From NCBI RefSeq assembly GCF_949987535.1, contig NC_080073.1:23990116-24054115 (forward strand): a stretch of DNA of 64,000 nt. Reading direction: 5' to 3'. Position 1 is the stretch's first letter. Every line of letters starts with the position of its first letter. The notes under the pieces were generated by a model that saw only the letters and a list, made by a program, of their open reading frames with translations, was not told the DNA's origin and made no database searches. A program made the position numbers and the translations under genes. Shown here one piece after another: positions 59,786-64,000 of this stretch. This DNA is from Balaenoptera acutorostrata (lineage: Eukaryota > Chordata > Mammalia > Artiodactyla > Balaenopteridae).

Positions 59786-62239
59786 CTCCCTTGGAGAACC
59801 GCTACCTGAGCTTCTGTAGTAATGTGGGGGGGGGGCAGGGTGGAGTCCTTAGCAACCACGCTGCTGAGCTTTTGGAGGGCAGTAAATTATTCAGACAAAT
59901 TCCCCTCGTCACCGGTATGGGCACAGGCATTTCTTTGGGACAGTGGGGCTCCAAGCCCTGGTTAAGGTATTTGTTTCGGAGCAAAGTGCTGGGGGCAGTG
60001 GACACGGAGCGAGCGCGGGCAACACAGCTCTGTCTCTGGCCGCCGGTTTGAGGCCCACGGCCGTTATCAGTTTGTCTCTGCTTAATTGACTGTTGACTGG
60101 CGATCACGCAGGTCTCCCCATCAGACCTTCATGAGTCCCTGGGAGGCAGGGAGCCTCTTCTGGCGGGAGATCTGTACCCATCTCGACGTGCGGGTATCAG
60201 CGGCTCTGCTCACAGCTGTGCCTCCCTGCCGGGAGCCGCTTTTAGCACCACTTACCTTTGTGCTGATTATCAGTCACCGTTACCAGATAAAACTTCACCC
60301 TCGACTGAGACTTGAAAGGTGCTGCTTTGTTCCCGGCGAAGCATCTGGAAGGTGAGCACAGCCATGCTCGTCTGCCCTGATGGGGGAATCAGAACTCGGG
60401 GCCCACACCTGTCCTCCACCCTGCGTCGAGTCGTCTGTGACCCCGCTCCTCACCTCCTATTTTCTGGCCTTCTGCCACCGGGAGGCTGTCGTTCTGATTG
60501 TCAGGGAGCACCAGAAATGACAGGAAAGCGGAGGAAGCTGAGGTGGGGGCCCAGGGCTCGCGTGCGGGGCCACAGGGAGGTGTGCCAGCGTGTGTTCCAC
60601 GTGAAGCCCAGGACAGACAAACGCGCCCCACGGGCCACAGTCCCTGCCCTCAGGGGACTCGCAGTCTAGCTGCAGAGAAGGATGAGTAAACAGGCAGTTG
60701 TCCTACAAGCCAGGCCTGGGAAGGTCTCAGGGGCTCCTCAGCGCCGTCGCTGATGGGTGCAAGACGGGGAAGGTTCCCAGACGAAGTGACCTTACGTACA
60801 CCTCCTTTCTGTGCCCCCTGCAAGATGGGGCAGTGGGGTGCTCAGCCAACGCGCTGGCCACTTGGAGGAGCACTGGGAGAAGGGCTCATAGGACGCGGCT
60901 GGTTCCCTTTTAAGGCCCGTTTGCTGCCCCGCTCCCCATTTTCCCCTTTGTCAACAGGCAGGCTGCTCTGAAGGGGGCCAGGAAGCTTCTGTTGCAAGGC
61001 AGAGCGGAACCCCTGGTTCTCAGGCCCGCAGGCTCATCGGACTCTGGGCACCACCAGTGAGCCTCAAAATAGAAAGTTAAACACCCAGGACACAAAGAAA
61101 GCAGCTCTGTGTCCCGGAAGCTTCCCAGGACTTCTGTAGCGCGGACTGCCTCTTGCCCCGAGTCTCAGGGAGCCCTTCGCTGGGAAAGGAGCCGCTGAGG
61201 CCTCCGCGGCGAGCCTGCCAAATTACACACAGTCCTGACTTGTCATTTTCCTTCTCTCTTTTCTTCCCTTATTTTTTTTTTTTTTTTTCTTTCTTTGAGA
61301 CCGGGGGTGGTAAGGCAGCCAGATGAGCGGTCCATCTGCAAACCATTTGCTGCGAAAGTGAAGGGAACGCCAGCTGTGGAGTCCGGGGGGCCGAGGGAGG
61401 GGCGCACCCGTGGAATAGGAACTTGGTCACGGAGGTCACTGCCTTTTTTGGGAGCTCGGTAGCTTAGGGTCTGTCGTTGAGAGTTGGCCTTTGTTGTGTG
61501 TTTGGTTTTTTTCTTCCCCTTCTCTGTCTCATTTTTTCTGATGACCGTGTAAGTTTTAAATAGAGTCCAAGACCCAGTGGGAATGGGGATGCTGGTGCAG
61601 CATGGATGGTCTTGGAGGGAAGTACCTCCTTCCAGCAGTGGGTGCTGAAAGCACGGCAGGGCCGTGTGACCCGGCAGCGCGGGGAAGGGAAGCGGAGCTG
61701 CTTTGTCCGTTGCACAATCTCCCGTGTGAAAGGAGCTGGCCCCCGCCCACATCCACAGCCTCCTTCCAGCCAGGCCGTTTCCTCCCCCTCCTCCTGCACT
61801 CCCACTTCCTGCAGGTGGCTTCTGTAATCCACTTACCCCGGGGGAAGCTTCGCCAGCGTGTGCACCTAATCCGAAAATGGCCAGCTCGACTTTGACCCCC
61901 GTGGTGACCTTGCAGAGAAGGCCAGGCCAATTGTGTCTGCTCACACCTGGGAGCCATTTTCAGCTTTTACAGCCCAAGTGGAAGAAATGTGTTTGTATTT
62001 ATGCCAGCCCTTCCTTTCATAAGGCCTGTCGTTGTTGGGAAATAGGGAGGGAATATTAGATTCCCCCTGCCTGTTCAAAGGCAAGGGTTTTTAGAGACAG
62101 GTTAGTTTACCCAGTGAATTAAGTCGAGTCGTGCGAAGTGGCCAGATTTTCTAGTTCAGACATGGTCAAAACATCAGCAGTCTCATCATGGTTCAGCCTC
62201 TTGAGATGGAAAATTGCAACGGTCACTGTGTGTGGTACA

Positions 62240-62425
62240 CAGTCGTTGTCAGGCATTGCTCTGTGTGCCTCCCCAGGCCTCACCTCATTATATTGCCTCT
62301 GCAGCCCTAGGAGGCACAGGGTCTGTTGTTACGCACTTTTTACTGATGACGTGCCTGAGGCACAGAGAGGGCAAGACACTTCTCTGAGGTCACACAGGAA
62401 GTGGTAGAGGTGAGTCTTGGTCTCA
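62240..62425 (-). repeat. MIR SINE relic
   Basis: 'cctaggaggcacagggtctg', 'ttactgatgacgtgcctgag' and 'cacagagagggcaagacact' are in reversed MIR order. Confidence 0.8.
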
Positions 62426-63297
62426 TTTCTCTGCACCTCTGGGGTTTGTGTGCTCCCTGTACACAGGGAAATGTGTGGTCTGGGGGCCTGGGAGGGTCTT
62501 GTCATTTCACATGCTGACATATCAAATTGTGTTAAGAGGGGTGCGCCTCGGGACTGCGGCCAGTAGGCTCTGGTGTGGATGAGAGGCTGCGCCCCACGCA
62601 TGGGCGTCTCTTCAAGTCGTGTGCCTGCCTCAGAACGTTGGGCAGCCCTCAGTATGATTTTCATTAACTGTTGCAGAGTGACGGGAAGTCCTCCTGCCCT
62701 GAAGATTAGCCTGACCCTCCCCTCACCCCCCAAACACACCCCCAGGTGGGCTATTCTGACTGGTTCTGGTCGCCCGTCTTGTAAGGGTGCAGAGAGGAAG
62801 ACTCGCCTTGCTGTCAGGTCTCTGCAGCGCCCAGGCCTGTTCAGTTGTGCCAGCAGCTCTTCAGACAGTGGCCCTCTGCCCTCCAACACATCACTTCGAG
62901 GCGAATTCCTCCGCAGTTTCCTCACTTCCTGGACGCCTTTCAAACCCAAACGGCTGAAATAAAGGTGCCAATTTGTAGTTCTTTCTTCCCAACCCCTTCA
63001 ACCAGGAGAGGGAAATGTGTGCTGCCAAGGATGGCAGGGCTGTGGGATGCAGCCGGGTGGCACTCCCGGGGTGTCCTCTCGGAGGACTGCTTGTCTCTGC
63101 TCAGCTGTATGGCTGTGGGGTCTTTGGGGGCAGAGAAGCTCTTCATCAGTGGGGAGGGCTAGGAGAGGCGGGCTGCTGTGAATCAGTTTGTAAAGACCGG
63201 GGCTCCTTCCCCAAGTAATATAGGGAGAAGGCAGGTGCCAGTGGATGTCTTCACCTTACAGTGTGTCCGACATCATAAGGGCCTTGTAGAGAGGGGG

Positions 63298-63465
63298 CAG
63301 TTCTGCACAGTGGTTAAGAGAAGGCCCTGGATCCGCTGCATCTGGATGTGAGTCCTGCCTCCATCGCCTGTGCTGGTTCTCTTGGGCCTCAGTTGGCTCC
63401 ACTCGTGCGATGGTGTCGGCTGTGAGGATCCACTAAATGCTGCGTGTCTCAGTACAGGGTCTGGT
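63298..63465 (+). repeat. MIR SINE relic
   Basis: 'cacagtggttaagagaaggc', 'ttctcttgggcctcagttgg' and 'ggctgtgaggatccactaaa' are in sense MIR order. Confidence 0.7.
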
Positions 63466-63725
63466 GTCTACTGAAAGCGCACCAGGTTGGAGACGCTGTT
63501 TTATCCCTGACCCATCAAAGGCTTTCTGGGCGTGGATGGAGCTGGCCCTGCTTTTGGCTGCTGTGTTCCAAGGGGCGTTGGTGGGTATTCTCCACACTGA
63601 ACCGGGAGGCCTGGTGTCGGAGGCGGGGGTAGAGGCTCTTCACGTCTCCTGAAGATGGACTCTGCTTGCAGATACCTGTTGTGGTGTGGCTCGCTCTCTT
63701 GTGATAGACAGATACTCTCCATCCT

Positions 63726-63755
63726 TGTGTGTGTGTATGTGTGTGTGTGTGTGTG
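63726..63755. repeat. (TG)n microsatellite
   Basis: About 30 bp of TG repeat with one TATG interruption. Confidence 0.9.
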
Positions 63756-63897
63756 ATTTAGCTTAGCTTTCTCGTGTGTTAATTCCCGCTATGGGAACTG
63801 TTGCGTGCACCAGGAGAGTTGATTTCCCTCCTCTTTTCTCATCGCCCGTTCCTCTACCTGGGATAGGTGCAGCAAGCAGCAAAGCACTCTGCAAATA

Positions 63898-63985
63898 TCT
63901 TAGCAGTGGCTCCCATCCTTGGCTGCACAGTAGAAGGACCTGGGGAACTTGAACAAACCTAGAAGCCCAGGCCGCATCCCAAGGC
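63898..63985 (+). mobile_element. MER1-group hAT relic, cut by or near the window end
   Basis: 'agcagtggctcccatccttg' and 'ggctgcacagtagaaggacc' resemble the start of the hAT-Charlie type element that begins 'cagtggttctcaaccctggc'. Only the beginning is visible. Confidence 0.5.
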
Positions 63986-64000
63986 GGGTTAAAGGAAAAC

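Larger units (their letters stand above)
53755..64000 (+). other. LRIG1 intron 3, start (10,246 bp to window end)
   Basis: Begins with a consensus donor gtaagt. No further LRR-encoding exon is visible, so the intron runs past the window. Stretches 53.8-54.7, 55.8-57.8, 60.0-62.2 and 62.4-63.3 kb contain no named repeat beyond a long T run at about 61270-61287. ORFs there, up to 233 codons on the minus strand at 61243-61944, are not supported. Confidence 0.85.

Noticed and set aside
61243..61944. 233-codon minus-strand ORF in intron 3
   Set aside because: Its C-terminal part is low-complexity Lys/Arg/Glu from a T-rich run. It has no domain and no splice or promoter context; a processed pseudogene was considered but no parent was recognised.
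62329..62949. 206-codon minus-strand ORF
   Set aside because: It overlaps a MIR SINE and shows no recognisable protein similarity.
53755..64000. LRIG1 exon 4
   Set aside because: I looked for the expected continuation (Gln-His-Asn-Lys-Ile type LRR) next to an acceptor and found none, so it probably lies beyond the window.
1..64000. CRISPR arrays, operons, phage or bacterial defence systems
   Set aside because: The sequence is mammalian, with introns, SINEs and LINEs. The tandem repeats are microsatellites and minisatellites without unique spacers.

Overview
This window is mammalian nuclear DNA. Two lines of evidence point to a cetartiodactyl, most likely a cetacean. Seven tRNA-derived SINEs have the 'ccctggtggcgcagtggtt' head and 'gggaagatcccacatgcc' body typical of the CHR families of whales, hippos and ruminants. 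A short mariner-like element with a 'ttggctaaaaagttcgtctgg' end is also present. I saw no ruminant BovB/Bov-tA and no pig PRE-type SINE, and the CHR copies at about 26.0-26.3 kb and 44.9-45.2 kb look like the whale/dolphin form. The species call is an inference from repeats only.

The only protein-coding gene I can support is the 5' part of LRIG1 (leucine-rich repeats and immunoglobulin-like domains 1) on the + strand. A CpG island with GC and CCAAT boxes (about 3.39-4.67 kb) contains the promoter, a GC-rich leader with three short upstream ORFs, and coding exon 1 (4339-4568: signal peptide and LRR N-terminal cysteine cap). Exon 2 (43525-43596, 72 nt) and exon 3 (53680-53754, 75 nt) each encode about one leucine-rich repeat. 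All junctions are GT-AG and keep one reading frame. Intron 1 is 38,956 bp and intron 2 is 10,083 bp. Intron 3 starts at 53755 and runs off the end of the window. The remaining LRRs, the Ig domains, the transmembrane segment and the cytoplasmic tail lie beyond position 64000.

Layout: 1-3.4 kb is upstream intergenic sequence with a MIR fragment and two microsatellites. 3.4-4.7 kb is the promoter/CpG island and exon 1. 4.57-43.5 kb is intron 1, with CHR SINEs, L1 insertions (one showing 5' inversion), MIR and L2 relics, a Tigger1 relic, a mariner MITE, MER5A and a G-rich minisatellite on the minus strand. 43.5-53.7 kb is exon 2 and intron 2, with a 352-nt polypyrimidine tract, a CHR SINE, and an L2 split by a hAT-like element with an 8-bp target duplication. 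53.7-64 kb is exon 3 and the start of intron 3, with MIR, MER20-like and L1 relics and a long TG repeat.

I found no novel multi-gene system. The points most worth a second look are the leader (upstream ORFs, and a frame open upstream of the AUG), the Ser at a normally Asn LRR position, the leucine-rich signal peptide, the long polypyrimidine tract near exon 2, the minisatellite abutting a SINE tail, the twin-primed L1, the hAT nested in L2, and a few compact non-repeat segments with clustered transcription-factor motifs. Long ORFs elsewhere fall in repeats, simple sequence or GC-rich DNA, and I do not regard them as genes.
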